From: Clostridiaceae bacterium
Lineage (GTDB): Bacteria; Bacillota; Clostridia; DSM-8532
Assembly (NCBI GenBank): GCA_012728095.1
Contig: JAAYFU010000030.1
Coordinates: forward strand, 1 to 40,742
Length of the DNA stretch: 40,742 nucleotides
Reading direction: 5' to 3'
Shown here piece by piece: positions 1-8,525 of this stretch. How positions within the stretch are numbered: the stretch's first letter is position 1; each line of letters opens with the position of its first letter. The notes below the pieces were generated by a model, which saw only the letters and a list, made by a program, of their open reading frames with translations, did not search any database and was not told the origin of the DNA. A program made the position numbers and the translations under genes.

Positions 1-220
1 CTGGAATCAATGTCAAAGATTACATCGATAAATGAATTTACATTGACACCAGTAGCTTTATTACATAAATGAGGTGAAAAAATGATAAAGTAGAAATCAT
101 TTTACACCACTTGACAAGACACTATCCTTTTTTACACCTCTATGTGCATTCTCAGCGAATGTTTAGTTTTATTCGTACACTATCTTTGGAGTTGGAATCA
201 ATATGGAACCAGATGGATAT
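1..220. other. Left-edge non-coding stretch with an imperfect hairpin
   Basis: No convincing gene lies here. Positions 73-86 and 96-108 form an imperfect inverted repeat (GGTG...AAAATGAT against ATCATTTT...CACC, loop about 9 nt), and a related TTTACACC motif recurs at about 131-138. The 10-mer TGGAATCAAT occurs at 2-11 and again at 193-202. Such clustered GGTGTAAA-type inverted motifs can be the end of an insertion sequence whose body would lie left of the window, but no transposase can be read, so this is only a suggestion. Confidence 0.25.
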
Positions 221-262
221 AAAAAAACAAACGGTCTTTCGAGATTTTTTCTCGAAAAACCG
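221..262 (-). terminator. Intrinsic terminator after tRNA-Thr
   Basis: Read on the minus strand, CGGT-TTTCGAG pairs with CTCGAAA-ACCG (arms 232-243 and 251-262, one mismatch, 7-nt loop). A T-rich tract (complement of 221-229) follows. It lies just downstream of the minus-strand tRNA and probably ends its transcript. Confidence 0.7.
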
Positions 263-278
263 CCTAGTTTAAATACTC

Positions 279-354
279 TGGAGCCAATTGGGGGAATCGA
301 ACCCCCGACCTATTCATTACGAGTGAATTGCTCTACCGCCTGAGCTAAATTGGC
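279..354 (-). tRNA. tRNA-Thr (anticodon CGT)
   Basis: On the minus strand a full cloverleaf is visible. The acceptor arm GCCAATT pairs with AATTGGC, followed by discriminator T and an encoded CCA (279-281). The D-arm has AGCTCAGGCGGTAGAGC. The anticodon stem ATTCA/TGAAT encloses the loop CTCGTAA, giving anticodon CGT, which decodes the Thr codon ACG. The T-arm is GGGGGTTCGATTCCCCC. Length is 76 nt including CCA. Confidence 0.96.
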
Positions 355-433
355 ATATGTTTTAAAATGCAGTTAAAAAGCAACCGCTTTAAAATTATAC
401 AATTACAGAATTGGGCTGTCAACCGAAAAATAG

Positions 434-465
434 ATAAAAAGGACATTCCGTTTTATGGAATGTCC
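434..465 (-). terminator. Intrinsic terminator of the ftsZ transcript
   Basis: A perfect 9-bp stem (GGACATTCC at 441-449 with GGAATGTCC at 457-465, 7-nt loop) is followed on the minus strand by TTTTTATC. It sits about 190 nt beyond the ftsZ stop and separates the cell-division transcript from the downstream tRNA. Confidence 0.8.
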
Positions 466-494
466 CGTAAATTTGTTAGTTCCGTTCTGTAAAT

Positions 495-532
495 AAGATC
501 CTTCAACTCCGCCTCGCTCCGCTCATAATGAC
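495..532. repeat. Degenerate copy of the TTCTTCGCTTCGCTCAGAAT repeat
   Basis: The segment AAGATCCTTCA...CGCTCATAATGACC resembles the interspersed repeat seen at about 11.4, 25.2 and 26.2 kb, with several substitutions and an insertion. It lies in the 3' untranslated region of ftsZ, between its stop and its terminator. Confidence 0.5.
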
Positions 533-652
533 CATTGAGGGAGCTTTGCTCCAATAAGATGTCATAAAGAGAAGTCTTAATAGTTTTACAACTTTTATGC
601 TGCCAATTGTGATTTTACTTAGTTGTAAACTAATTATTGAATTATTTATGTA

Positions 653-1753
653 CTATCTAAAACCTTTGCGTTTTAAGAAGGTGGGAATTTCAGGCCCATC
701 AATATCATCATCCACAATAATGCTTGGTTTGGAAGGCTCGGTCTGCAACGGTTTCTTGGTGTCGGCGCCGAACAGGTACCCGGGTTTCCTGCTCTCTATG
801 GCCTTGTCGAAGCCTGTTGCTATAACTGTAATAATTATTTCATCTTTTAAGTTGTCATCTATTACAGCACCGAAAATAATAGTGGCATCCGGATCAGCTG
901 AAGATTGAATAAGCTCTGCTGCAAGATTTACTTCCTGTAATCCAAGATCCGGCCCGCCTGTTATATTAAGGAGAACACCTCTGGCCCCATCAATTGAAGT
1001 TTCCAGCAATGGACTTGATATTGCCTGTCTTGCGGCTTCCTCAGCCTTGTTTTCGCCCGATGCCCTTCCTATGCCCATATGTGCTATTCCTGTGTCCATC
1101 ATGATTGTCTTGACATCGGCAAAGTCAAGATTTATAAGGCCGGGCACGGCTATTAAATCCGAAATACCCTGTACGCCCTGTTTTAATACATCATCGGCCA
1201 AGTTAAAGGCTTTAACCAGCGGCATTTTTTTATCGGCAATTTGAAGCAGTCGGTCATTGGGAATTGTAACCAACGTATCAACTACTGCTTTCAATGCCTC
1301 TATTCCGGCTTCGGCCTGCATCATGCGCTTTTTGCCTTCAAAGAGGAACGGCTTGGTAACAACGCCTACCGTAAGGATACCCATTTCCTTGGCAATTTGC
1401 GCAACAACCGGAGCACCTCCTGTTCCTGTTCCGCCGCCCATACCCGCAGTTACAAAGACCATATCGGCATCCTTGATGGCCATTGCAATTTCATCGCGGC
1501 TCTCGTTTGCGGCCTTCTCACCGATTTCCGGATTTGCTCCCGCTCCGAGCCCTTTTGTTAACTTGTCGCCAATTTGGATTTTTGTGTTTGCCTGGGAAAG
1601 GAATAATGCCTGTTTATCGGTATTTACAGCAATGAACTCTACACCGCGCATACCTGACGCAATCATCCGGTTTACGGCGTTATTCCCCCCACCGCCGATA
1701 CCAACGACTTTCAGACGTGCAAAATTATCCATATCAATATCAAATTCCAACAC
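653..1753 (-). CDS. ftsZ: Cell division protein FtsZ
   Basis: FtsZ is the tubulin-like GTPase that polymerises at midcell into the Z-ring and recruits the divisome. The 366-residue protein has the glycine-rich N-terminal nucleotide site, the tubulin signature GGGTGTG at about residues 106-112, the NLDFADVK T7-loop region that completes the GTPase site of the next subunit, and the conserved C-terminal peptide IPTFLKRK that binds membrane anchors. The start is GTG, with an AGGAGG-type ribosome binding site about 8 nt upstream. It is the last gene of the cluster, downstream of the small basic protein gene and separated from it by a 326-bp AT-rich leader. ftsA, often just upstream in other Firmicutes, is absent. 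Identification is firm. Confidence 0.98.
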   Translation of the reverse strand: MLEFDIDMDNFARLKVVGIGGGGNNAVNRMIASGMRGVEFIAVNTDKQALFLSQANTKIQIGDKLTKGLGAGANPEIGEKAANESRDEIAMAIKDADMVFVTAGMGGGTGTGGAPVVAQIAKEMGILTVGVVTKPFLFEGKKRMMQAEAGIEALKAVVDTLVTIPNDRLLQIADKKMPLVKAFNLADDVLKQGVQGISDLIAVPGLINLDFADVKTIMMDTGIAHMGIGRASGENKAEEAARQAISSPLLETSIDGARGVLLNITGGPDLGLQEVNLAAELIQSSADPDATIIFGAVIDDNLKDEIIITVIATGFDKAIESRKPGYLFGADTKKPLQTEPSKPSIIVDDDIDGPEIPTFLKRKGFR

Positions 1754-1936
1754 TTTTGTATCCTCCTTATATAACCTACCCGAGTACGTATATTAATAAT
1801 TTTCAACGGTTTTCTAATCGACGAAACTCGAACCCGGGGCATATACCCCTTCTGAAGTAATCCGTCATTTTATTAAATGAAAATTAGTATCACATAATAA
1901 CTTATCTTGCGTAAATCAAGTTTTAAACACCTGCAA

Positions 1937-1990
1937 ACTATTATATATGCCATTAATACTATTATATATTTTAAACCCATGCAAAAGCAA
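1937..1990 (-). promoter_or_regulatory. Candidate tandem promoters in the ftsZ leader
   Basis: The 326-bp gap 1754-2079 holds no gene. On the minus strand it contains TTGCTT-N18-TATAAT (-35 at 1985-1990, -10 at 1961-1966). A second TATAAT-like box lies at 1940-1945 inside an exact 12-bp direct repeat (1937-1948 and 1958-1969), 21 bp apart or two helical turns. This could give ftsZ its own transcription, about 200 nt upstream of its start. The region is very AT-rich, so chance matches are likely. Confidence 0.35.
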
Positions 1991-2079
1991 TAATTTTCTT
2001 GAAAAAACCATTCCTCCAAACTCAATATATTGGGGCTTTACGAAAAAACAGCATGTTTTTTGTAATATATATAGTGTTA

Positions 2080-2415
2080 TTATATATCATCCGCCTTGAT
2101 GAGTTTCCTTCTTATATTGCCGATATTGAGGAATATACGGTTACCGAATGCGAAAATAGCAGCCAGATGTATCTGGATGCCCAGTTTATCGCCGATATAC
2201 GCCAGCAGGGCGGCAGTGAATGAATTGGCAAAAAATCCTGATAAAAATATCTTTATGTTGAATTTCCCTTCAAGCGATGCCGAATATCCTCCCACAATCG
2301 AATCCAAAGCCGCCAAAATCGCGACTGCGGCGTAATTGGAATAGGCCTGCGGTATGTGAACCGGTATAAAAATGCCTATCAACAATCCGGCAATGAGTCC
2401 AAGCAAAGCTATCAT
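2080..2415 (-). CDS. sbp: Small basic protein Sbp (DUF1290)
   Basis: This 111-residue membrane protein matches the small basic protein family found beside ftsA/ftsZ in Firmicutes, as in the B. subtilis divIB-sbp-ftsZ region. It begins with a hydrophobic helix (MIALLGLIAGLLIGIFIP), has further apolar segments around residues 28-45, 55-72 and 82-98, and ends with the basic stretch NIRRKLIK. Its biochemical role is not established. The position between divIB/ftsQ and ftsZ suggests a link to division or envelope synthesis. The ATG start is preceded by an AGGAGGGG ribosome binding site. The gap to the upstream gene is only 24 bp, so the two are probably co-transcribed. Confidence 0.85.
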   Translation of the reverse strand: MIALLGLIAGLLIGIFIPVHIPQAYSNYAAVAILAALDSIVGGYSASLEGKFNIKIFLSGFFANSFTAALLAYIGDKLGIQIHLAAIFAFGNRIFLNIGNIRRKLIKADDI

Positions 2416-2439
2416 GGAACCCCTCCTTAAACAAGTAAC

Positions 2440-3219
2440 TTAATCGGGTATAAAACTCGGGTTTTGATTACCTAAGAACTCTAATCTTCCAGTCTCTTTG
2501 GTGCTTATTTTCTTAAAAAAAATCTCCTTGGTAAAATCTATTGTATACTGAAGCTTGTCCTTTGGGTTGAATCTGACAATAATTCTATTGTCCAGAGACA
2601 TTATGGCACTAGTCTCACTAACCATATCAACCCAGTCCAATACGTCCGAGAGCTTCACATCGGTGTTTTTATCAGAGTTATAAACGGTATTGATTATGTC
2701 AACACCGGTTTGTATCAGTTCTATTTTCGATTCTTCCAACTGTCGCCCGATGGTATACTTTTTGAAATCAATGCCCCGTATTTCCTTCAAACCTTCAGGC
2801 GGGCTGGTTCCGGCTTCCAGGACATATCCCTGTGAATCTACCGTTAAATAATTGTCAAAGTGAACTATATATGCAGCAGGTTCTCTTTCGGTAATATGTA
2901 TTTTAATTTTGTCCGGAAAAACAATCTTTACAGTACATGTTTTTACATACGGCAGTTGCATTATTCTCTCTTCATTGTCCAAGAGCCTCAGCTCCAATAT
3001 GGCTTCCGGGTCCAGTCTTAACTTGCGAAACCCGTTTTCGCCAATCATTATTCCTGAAGTTTCTATTATTTCCTGAGCCGTGTATCTGCTGTTACCCTCT
3101 ACTTCAATGGATTTAATATTGAAAAAAGGAGCAAAAAGCAGAATAACTAGGCCCAGAGCCAATACCAAAACGGATATAAATATTTTTAGTTTTGTTTTAG
3201 CACGTTCTTTTTTTTTCAT
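2440..3219 (-). CDS. ftsQ: Cell division protein FtsQ/DivIB
   Basis: This is a bitopic divisome protein that, in the family, bridges FtsL/DivIC and the septal synthase. The 259-residue product has a short Lys-rich cytoplasmic tail (MKKKERAKTKLK), one membrane helix at about residues 13-33, and a POTRA domain directly after it (FFNIKSIEVEGNSRYTAQEI). A beta-rich FtsQ domain follows. I chose the ATG at 3219 because a GAGGGAG ribosome binding site precedes it and because the extra 25 residues of the longer frame are unlike any FtsQ. It follows murA by about 80 bp and precedes sbp by 24 bp. In Firmicutes the name DivIB is equivalent. Confidence 0.88.
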   Translation of the reverse strand: MKKKERAKTKLKIFISVLVLALGLVILLFAPFFNIKSIEVEGNSRYTAQEIIETSGIMIGENGFRKLRLDPEAILELRLLDNEERIMQLPYVKTCTVKIVFPDKIKIHITEREPAAYIVHFDNYLTVDSQGYVLEAGTSPPEGLKEIRGIDFKKYTIGRQLEESKIELIQTGVDIINTVYNSDKNTDVKLSDVLDWVDMVSETSAIMSLDNRIIVRFNPKDKLQYTIDFTKEIFFKKISTKETGRLEFLGNQNPSFIPD

Positions 3220-3299
3220 AACTCCCTCTGTGCTAATTAACTGTATTGGTTCATTTAGCACTAACCCAGGAATAATATTATAATTATACCACACCGGAA

Positions 3300-4565
3300 T
3301 CAGTCTTCAACTCTTCTAATCTTTGCGCCTACCTTTGACAGCACATTTTCCACTCTTTCATAGCCCCTGTCAATGTAGTTGACCCCGGAAATAATTGTTT
3401 CGCCTTCTGCCATAAGTCCGGCTATAATAAGGGCAGCCCCGCCTCTTAAATCCCTGGCTTCAACGGAAGCCCCTTTCAGGCTCTCAACTCCTCTTATAAT
3501 CGCCGTCCTTCCCTGGATGCTGATATCCGCGCCCATTTTCTGCAGTTGCTCGGTATAACGGAACCTGTTTTCAAAGACCGTTTCCACCACTACGCTGGTG
3601 CCTTCGCTCTTTGTCAAAAGTGCAACAATCTGAGGCTGCATATCAGTAGGGAAACCAGGATACGGAGACGTTCGCACAAGATCCAGGGCTTTAAGTCTCC
3701 CTTCGGATTCCAAGGTTACTACACCGCCTGAGTAATTTTTTATCTTGCATCCTGTTCGTCTTAGACAATAAAGAATTGATCCGATATGGTCATATTCCAC
3801 GCCTGTAATCACCAGGCTTCCTCCGGTTGCGGCAGCTGCCGCCAGGTATGTACCAGCTACAATTCGATCCGGAATAATCGTATGAACGGGTTCAGCCTTT
3901 ATCCCCTTAGTTCCCTGAATCCTTATAACACCTGTCCCGGCTCCAGTTACATTGACACCCATTTGATTCAGGTAGTTCTGCAGGTCCTCTATCTCAGGTT
4001 CCTTTGCCGCGTTCCTGATCAGCGTCTCTCCTTCGGCATAGGTAGCGGCCAGCATAATGTTTTCGGTAGCGCCTACGCTCGGATAATCCAATAATATCTC
4101 GCAGCCCTGGAGCTTTGCGGCTTTGACTTTCAGCATACCATGCTTAAGGCCGTCAACCTCCGCTCCCATCTGTTCAAGCGCTCGAAGATGCATGTCGATA
4201 GGTCTCATACCTATTTCGCATCCGCCGGGGTAACTGACAAGAACCTCACCGCACCTTGCAAGAACTGCCCCCAGGATAATTATTGAAGATCTCATTCTCT
4301 TAGCCAGTACTTCAGGAATACACGAACTTGTAAGATTTGACGCATCGACCTCTATACGTGAACCCTTTTTCTTAGTTTTGCACCCTAAAGCAGATAGTAT
4401 TTCCAGCATGGTTATGACATCGTCCAATTCCGGGCAATTCTCAAGAATGCTGGTACCATTGTTCAAGAGCGTGGCGGCAAGTACGGGTAAAACAGAATTT
4501 TTGGCTCCTGGAATTTCTATTATACCGCTCAGCCTTGAACCTCCGGCAATTATGAGATTGCTCAC
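3300..4565 (-). CDS. murA: UDP-N-acetylglucosamine 1-carboxyvinyltransferase MurA
   Basis: MurA transfers enolpyruvate from PEP to UDP-GlcNAc, the first committed step of peptidoglycan synthesis in the cytoplasm. The 421-residue protein matches the usual length. The catalytic loop is present as PGGCEIGMRP with Cys at about residue 116, the residue alkylated by fosfomycin, so target-based resistance through Cys-to-Asp is not expected. The start is GTG at 4565 with a GGGGGTG ribosome binding site; the longer frame would add 11 non-homologous residues. It opens the second transcript of the cluster (murA-ftsQ-sbp-ftsZ) after a terminator. Clostridia often carry two MurA paralogues, so a second copy may exist elsewhere. 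Confidence 0.96.
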   Translation of the reverse strand: MSNLIIAGGSRLSGIIEIPGAKNSVLPVLAATLLNNGTSILENCPELDDVITMLEILSALGCKTKKKGSRIEVDASNLTSSCIPEVLAKRMRSSIIILGAVLARCGEVLVSYPGGCEIGMRPIDMHLRALEQMGAEVDGLKHGMLKVKAAKLQGCEILLDYPSVGATENIMLAATYAEGETLIRNAAKEPEIEDLQNYLNQMGVNVTGAGTGVIRIQGTKGIKAEPVHTIIPDRIVAGTYLAAAAATGGSLVITGVEYDHIGSILYCLRRTGCKIKNYSGGVVTLESEGRLKALDLVRTSPYPGFPTDMQPQIVALLTKSEGTSVVVETVFENRFRYTEQLQKMGADISIQGRTAIIRGVESLKGASVEARDLRGGAALIIAGLMAEGETIISGVNYIDRGYERVENVLSKVGAKIRRVED

Positions 4566-4633
4566 GCAAAACACCCCCGGAAGCAAAGTAGTGAACACAT
4601 TTCATAATATGCTTCCGGTAAAATGGTGTTACA

Positions 4634-4678
4634 AATGCGGGGTTGACCGCATTATACGCAAAAACCTCGCAATTTACA
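4634..4678 (-). promoter_or_regulatory. Candidate murA promoter with overlapping inverted repeat
   Basis: On the minus strand TGTAAA (4673-4678), 16 bp and TATAAT (4651-4656) lie about 85 nt upstream of the murA GTG. A perfect 7-bp inverted repeat (AATGCGG at 4634-4640, CCGCATT at 4647-4653) overlaps the -10 box and could be an operator or a 5'-end hairpin. A perfect 16-bp AT palindrome lies just upstream at 4683-4698. The -35 is weak, so this is tentative. Confidence 0.35.
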
Positions 4679-4723
4679 TATATATCATATATATGATAAA
4701 TTTCTTCCCCTAACAAAAATTTC

Positions 4724-4752
4724 ACAAAAAAATAAAGGGGGATGGCCCCTTT
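4724..4752 (-). terminator. Intrinsic terminator between murG and murA
   Basis: AAAGGGG (4734-4740) pairs with CCCCTTT (4746-4752) around a 5-nt loop and is followed on the minus strand by ATTTTTTT. It would end the mraZ-to-murG transcript after it has run antisense through the regulator remnant, making murA-ftsQ-sbp-ftsZ a separate unit. Confidence 0.75.
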
Positions 4753-4801
4753 AAAATATATCTCCATTACTGTCATAATATTATATCATAAATACAGGTG
4801 A

Positions 4802-5206
4802 TATAAAAGCTTCATCTCCGTTGAGCTTCGCATCAAAGGATTACGCAGCGCTATCAATGAAAAATATCCCGGGCTGTCTACAGAAGTGATAGCCAAGACT
4901 CACGATGATGATTTACAGACCTATATCCAGACCCAGTATGTATTAAACAACCATCCGGATGCAAATATATTCTTTTATGCCGGCGCCGGCGTATATGGCG
5001 GTATTCGTGCCATATGCGAATCGAACCGCCGTGATCAGATTATGGTTTTCGCATATGATTTATATGATGAAGCCCGCAAGTATTTAAATGAAGGTACACT
5101 CATCCCTTTGGCACTATATCAGGACCCATACAATCAAGGGTATTCCGCTGTGAAAATAATTATTTGTTATACAGGAAAAGCCCTGAATCAAATATTTACC
5201 AACTGA
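4802..5206 (+). pseudogene. Fragment of a LacI-type / sugar-binding domain protein
   Basis: The plus frame from 4802 to the stop at 5206 is open for 134 codons. It reads as the C-terminal part of a periplasmic-binding-protein-like (type I) sugar-binding domain of the LacI/RbsB superfamily: LRIKGLRSAINEKYPGL, then a DDDLQTYIQTQYVLNNHPD stretch, FFYAGAGVYGGIRAICE, and the end motif ALYQDPYNQGYSAVK. An in-frame stop (4799-4801) lies immediately upstream, no helix-turn-helix or signal peptide is encoded, and there is no ribosome binding site for a natural start, so it is a truncated relic. It lies convergent to murG inside the 683-bp gap 4566-5248. The function of the parent gene cannot be told. 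Confidence 0.75.
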
Positions 5207-5248
5207 AATAGTAGTATCAGAGTGTTTCTAAATCCGGTCTACAACCTT

Positions 5249-6361
5249 TTAAGACTGAGTATTTTTTCTGTTTATGGCTTTTTTAACCAGGTAATAAAGC
5301 TCCGGAGCGGCGTTTTTAATGCCGCTTTTTTTTGCAGCTGAGCCCATTCTTTTTCTAAGTTCCTTGTTTTTTATAAGTTTCTGGATCTGCCCGTAGAGAA
5401 TCTCGTGGGTAAGCTGACTTTGCAGTATAACAACCGCAGCGCCCTTGTTTTCAAGCGCCCTTGCGTTATATTCCTGGTGATTCTCGGCAACAAAGGGGGA
5501 AGGAATAAGTATGGAGGGCACGCCCAGCGCTGACAGTTCGCTTACAGTTATAGCTCCGCTTCTTGTAACGGCAAGATCGGCAGCCGCCAATACTTCGCCC
5601 ATATTGTAGATATACGGCACCACCTGGATATTGTCGGGAAGAGGCGCCTTTATATCTCTCATAATCGTTTCGTAATGTTTCATCCCTGTGGCCAGGATAA
5701 GATTATATGTTATTTCATTGCCATACAGGTTTATCATATCCCTGACACATTCGTTTATGTGTTCTGCGCCAAGGCTTCCGCCGAATATTACCACCAGGGG
5801 TACGTCTTCGGCTATCCCGAGGTTTTCTCTTGCTTTTTTCCGGTCATACAGGAACAGGTCCTTTCTTATAGGATTTCCTGTAAGCGTTATCCTTGCTCTG
5901 CCTTTGAATCTTGAACGGGCCTCCTCAAAGCTTATGGCAACCTCGTCGACATAGCGGGCAAGAACTTTATTCGCAATGCCGGGAAAAGCGTTCTGCTCAT
6001 GAATTATTGTCGGTATTTTTTTTAAGGCAGCAATAAACACCACGGGAAAACAGACATAACCTCCGGTACCGATAACGGCGTCAGGCTTAAATTCTTTTAA
6101 AATTTTTATTATTGAGCCGAAGCTTTTTACCAGTTTCCCGACTGTTTTAAACGTATCAAAAGACAGTTTTCTTTTAAAACCTTTCACATCGATAAACCTA
6201 ATATTGAAACCTTCGCGGGGAACAAGCCTGCTTTCCAGCCCGTGTTTGGTTCCGACAAACAGGATCTCCGCGTCCGGTTCATTTGAAAGAATCTCCTTTG
6301 CAATAGCAATACCGGGATATATATGGCCCCCGGTACCACCGCCTGAAATTATATATTTCAT
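5249..6361 (-). CDS. murG: Lipid II synthase MurG (GT28)
   Basis: MurG adds GlcNAc from UDP-GlcNAc to lipid I, making lipid II on the inner face of the membrane. The 370-residue protein begins directly with the glycine-rich motif GGGTGGHIYPG (residues 7-17). It contains the IGTGGYVCFP and HEQNAFPG segments of the acceptor domain, and GGSLGAEHIN and the SGAITVSEL loop of the UDP-GlcNAc domain. The ATG overlaps the stop of the upstream SEDS gene by 4 nt (ATGA), indicating translational coupling. It is the last intact gene of the first dcw transcript. Length and motifs leave little doubt. Confidence 0.97.
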   Translation of the reverse strand: MKYIISGGGTGGHIYPGIAIAKEILSNEPDAEILFVGTKHGLESRLVPREGFNIRFIDVKGFKRKLSFDTFKTVGKLVKSFGSIIKILKEFKPDAVIGTGGYVCFPVVFIAALKKIPTIIHEQNAFPGIANKVLARYVDEVAISFEEARSRFKGRARITLTGNPIRKDLFLYDRKKARENLGIAEDVPLVVIFGGSLGAEHINECVRDMINLYGNEITYNLILATGMKHYETIMRDIKAPLPDNIQVVPYIYNMGEVLAAADLAVTRSGAITVSELSALGVPSILIPSPFVAENHQEYNARALENKGAAVVILQSQLTHEILYGQIQKLIKNKELRKRMGSAAKKSGIKNAAPELYYLVKKAINRKNTQS

Positions 6362-7533
6362 AATTCACCGACTTTCCGCGACGAAAAACTTCGCTTCATT
6401 CCATATTCATCCTGATCATTTCTGATTATGCTGAAATTTGTCGAAGTAGTTCCTTTTGAGATATTAAGCAATATTCCCACTGATGTCAACAGGAAAACCG
6501 TCGAGGTACCGCCCGCGCTGAAGAAAGGAAGCGGCATACCGGTAGTAGGAATGGTGGATGTAACCACCGCGATATTGATTATGGCTTCCAGGGCAATTAA
6601 TGAAGTAATTCCTACGGCTATGAGGCTTCCCAGCATGTCGGAAGCGTTCATGGCAACCTTCATACCTCTCCAGATAAAAAGCATGAACAGAATAATTACC
6701 GTGACAGCCCCCACAAATCCCAGCTCTTCTGCTAATATGGCGAATATAAAGTCATTATGTGGTTCGGGAAGATATAGGTTTTTTTGAAGACTTCTACCCA
6801 GTCCCCTTCCGAAAACCGATCCCGAAGCAATGGCATACAGGGAGTTTACAACTTGGAAGCCCTCGTCCTGACTATATTTGAACGGATCCATAAACGCCAT
6901 TATACGTTCGACACGGTACGGTTGGCTTATTATAAGCTGCCAGCCCACTGCTCCCACAGGAACCGAAAGCAATAAAAAGTGGCTTATCCTGGCGCCGGCA
7001 CAAAACAGGATTATCACTGATACCAGTGTAATTAGTATAATAGCGCTCATATGCGGCTCAAAGTACAGCAAGGCCGCGTTTACGCCTACAACAAAAAGGT
7101 ACGGCATAAGTCCCGTGAATAAGTACCTTAATTTATGACTGTTTTTTGAGAGACTAAAGGATAAGAAAAGTATGATGGCAATCTTGGTAAACTCTGACGG
7201 CTGAAACGTGGTAACTTTAAGATCAATCCAGCGTCTTGAATCGTTGATAACGGTTCCTATTCCAGGAATGAGAACCAATCCCAGCAAAACCGTGCTCATC
7301 AGCATAAGTATGGGCGAGCAGGCGGCAATCCTATGATAGTCAATGTTCGAAAAGACAAACATGCTGATTACGCCAACTGTTCCCCAAAGCAACTGTCTTA
7401 CAAGAAAGTAATACTTGTTGTTCTGGTAATGTTGGGCACTGTATGAGCTGGCGCTGAAAACCATAACTGCACCCATAGCCAGCATGACTAATACTGTAAA
7501 AAGGATCCAAAAATCGTACTCCCTTTTTCTCAA
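6358..7533 (-). CDS. spoVE: SEDS peptidoglycan glycosyltransferase, FtsW/SpoVE type
   Basis: SEDS proteins polymerise lipid II into glycan strands together with a cognate class B PBP. This polytopic protein (about 391 residues, roughly 10 membrane helices) has the family segments VFSASS near the N-terminus, FQPSEFTKI, the EPHMSAII stretch, AEELGFVG and the signature TTGMPLPFFSAGGTS. The frame is open to a GTG at 7542 that overlaps the mraY stop, but the GAGGTGA ribosome binding site overlaps that codon and fits the TTG at 7533 instead, which also gives an N-terminus (MRKREYDFW) like known SpoVE proteins. Its place between mraY and murG is the usual position of ftsW/spoVE. Whether it serves vegetative division, the spore cortex or both cannot be told. 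Confidence 0.92.
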   Translation of the reverse strand: MRKREYDFWILFTVLVMLAMGAVMVFSASSYSAQHYQNNKYYFLVRQLLWGTVGVISMFVFSNIDYHRIAACSPILMLMSTVLLGLVLIPGIGTVINDSRRWIDLKVTTFQPSEFTKIAIILFLSFSLSKNSHKLRYLFTGLMPYLFVVGVNAALLYFEPHMSAIILITLVSVIILFCAGARISHFLLLSVPVGAVGWQLIISQPYRVERIMAFMDPFKYSQDEGFQVVNSLYAIASGSVFGRGLGRSLQKNLYLPEPHNDFIFAILAEELGFVGAVTVIILFMLFIWRGMKVAMNASDMLGSLIAVGITSLIALEAIINIAVVTSTIPTTGMPLPFFSAGGTSTVFLLTSVGILLNISKGTTSTNFSIIRNDQDEYGMKRSFSSRKVGEL

Positions 7534-7538
7534 CCGAA

Positions 7539-8525
7539 TCACCTCAAAAGAAGAAAAGCTAAAACACTGCTGAATATGGTTACAATAGTAAATACAATTG
7601 CCACCTTAGTCTCACTCCAGCCCTTATGCTCGTAGTGGTGGTGAAGAGGCGCCATAAGGAAAACTCTCTTCCCCGTTCTCTTAAAATAAATAACCTGTAT
7701 CACTACAGATAATGTTTCTGCAACGTAGATTATTCCTGCCAATCCTAAAAATATTGGAGTTCCGGTTAAAACGGCCGTTGACGCAAGCGCGCCCCCTATG
7801 GCCAGGGAGCCGGTATCGCCCATAAAGACTTTTGCCGGGTAAAGGTTGTATACCAGAAAACCCAGTATGCCGCCGGCCATTGCGGCACAGAAGATTCTTA
7901 TATAATTCCACTCACTGTTAAACATTGTGACCAGGCTGTAAAACAGCAATACTATTATGGTCACCGATCCCGCAAGACCATCCAGGCCGTCGGTAAGGTT
8001 CACGGCATTGGTAAAAGCCACCAGGACAAATATTATAAACGGAATGGCGATGACCAACGACATGGTTACAGGATTATAGTACCCCAAAAACGGCAAAATA
8101 AGCATCCTGGCTTCTTCAGTAAAAGAAACCGCATACCAGGTAAAAATGCCGGCCACAATTAAAAGCCCTGTCATTTTCTGCATCGGCAAAAGGCCTTCAT
8201 TGTTCTTTTTTCTTATTTTCAAGTAATCATCAAGAAAACCGACAAAAGCAAATCCCATTGTCACAAGGACAAGGGATAGAATCCTGGAATCAAAAAAACT
8301 GTAAATAATCCCAATCAGAACAACAGGGAGCAGAAAAATTATTCCTCCGATCGTAGGCGTACCCTGTTTGACTTTATGGCTCTGGGGACCTTCCTCCCTT
8401 TCTATCTGACCGAATTTAAGCCTCCTAAGCAACGGTATAAACAGCTTTCCGGCTACCAGCGCCAGAAGAAAGCTGATAAAAAATACAATTATCTGAGGAG
8501 GCACGTTCTTAAGCATATTAAGCAT
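7539..8525 (-). CDS. mraY: Phospho-MurNAc-pentapeptide transferase MraY
   Basis: MraY moves phospho-MurNAc-pentapeptide from UDP onto undecaprenyl phosphate, giving lipid I. The 328-residue, roughly 10-helix protein has the diagnostic cytoplasmic loops: GTPTIGGIIF, FLDDYLKI with the paired Asp residues, NAVNLTDGLDGLA, VFMGDTGSLAIGG and the HHHYE motif near the end. The ATG start overlaps the murF stop by 8 nt. The next gene on the transcript is the SEDS gene; murD, which commonly sits between the two, is missing here. The length matches the family (320-360 residues). Confidence 0.97.
   Translation of the reverse strand: MLNMLKNVPPQIIVFFISFLLALVAGKLFIPLLRRLKFGQIEREEGPQSHKVKQGTPTIGGIIFLLPVVLIGIIYSFFDSRILSLVLVTMGFAFVGFLDDYLKIRKKNNEGLLPMQKMTGLLIVAGIFTWYAVSFTEEARMLILPFLGYYNPVTMSLVIAIPFIIFVLVAFTNAVNLTDGLDGLAGSVTIIVLLFYSLVTMFNSEWNYIRIFCAAMAGGILGFLVYNLYPAKVFMGDTGSLAIGGALASTAVLTGTPIFLGLAGIIYVAETLSVVIQVIYFKRTGKRVFLMAPLHHHYEHKGWSETKVAIVFTIVTIFSSVLAFLLLR

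Noticed and set aside
1257..1796. Plus-strand 179-codon open frame opposite ftsZ
   Set aside because: It is antisense to a fully conserved gene, has low-complexity Ser/Pro/Ile content and no ribosome binding site; a shadow of ftsZ.
2041..2079. Terminator between sbp and ftsZ
   Set aside because: AAAAAACA and TGTTTTTT around GCA form only a weak A-T stem with no GC-rich core, so termination here is unlikely.
4441..4776. Minus-strand 111-codon frame overlapping the murA start
   Set aside because: It overlaps the murA promoter region, the terminator at 4724-4752 and the beginning of murA in another frame, with no homology visible.
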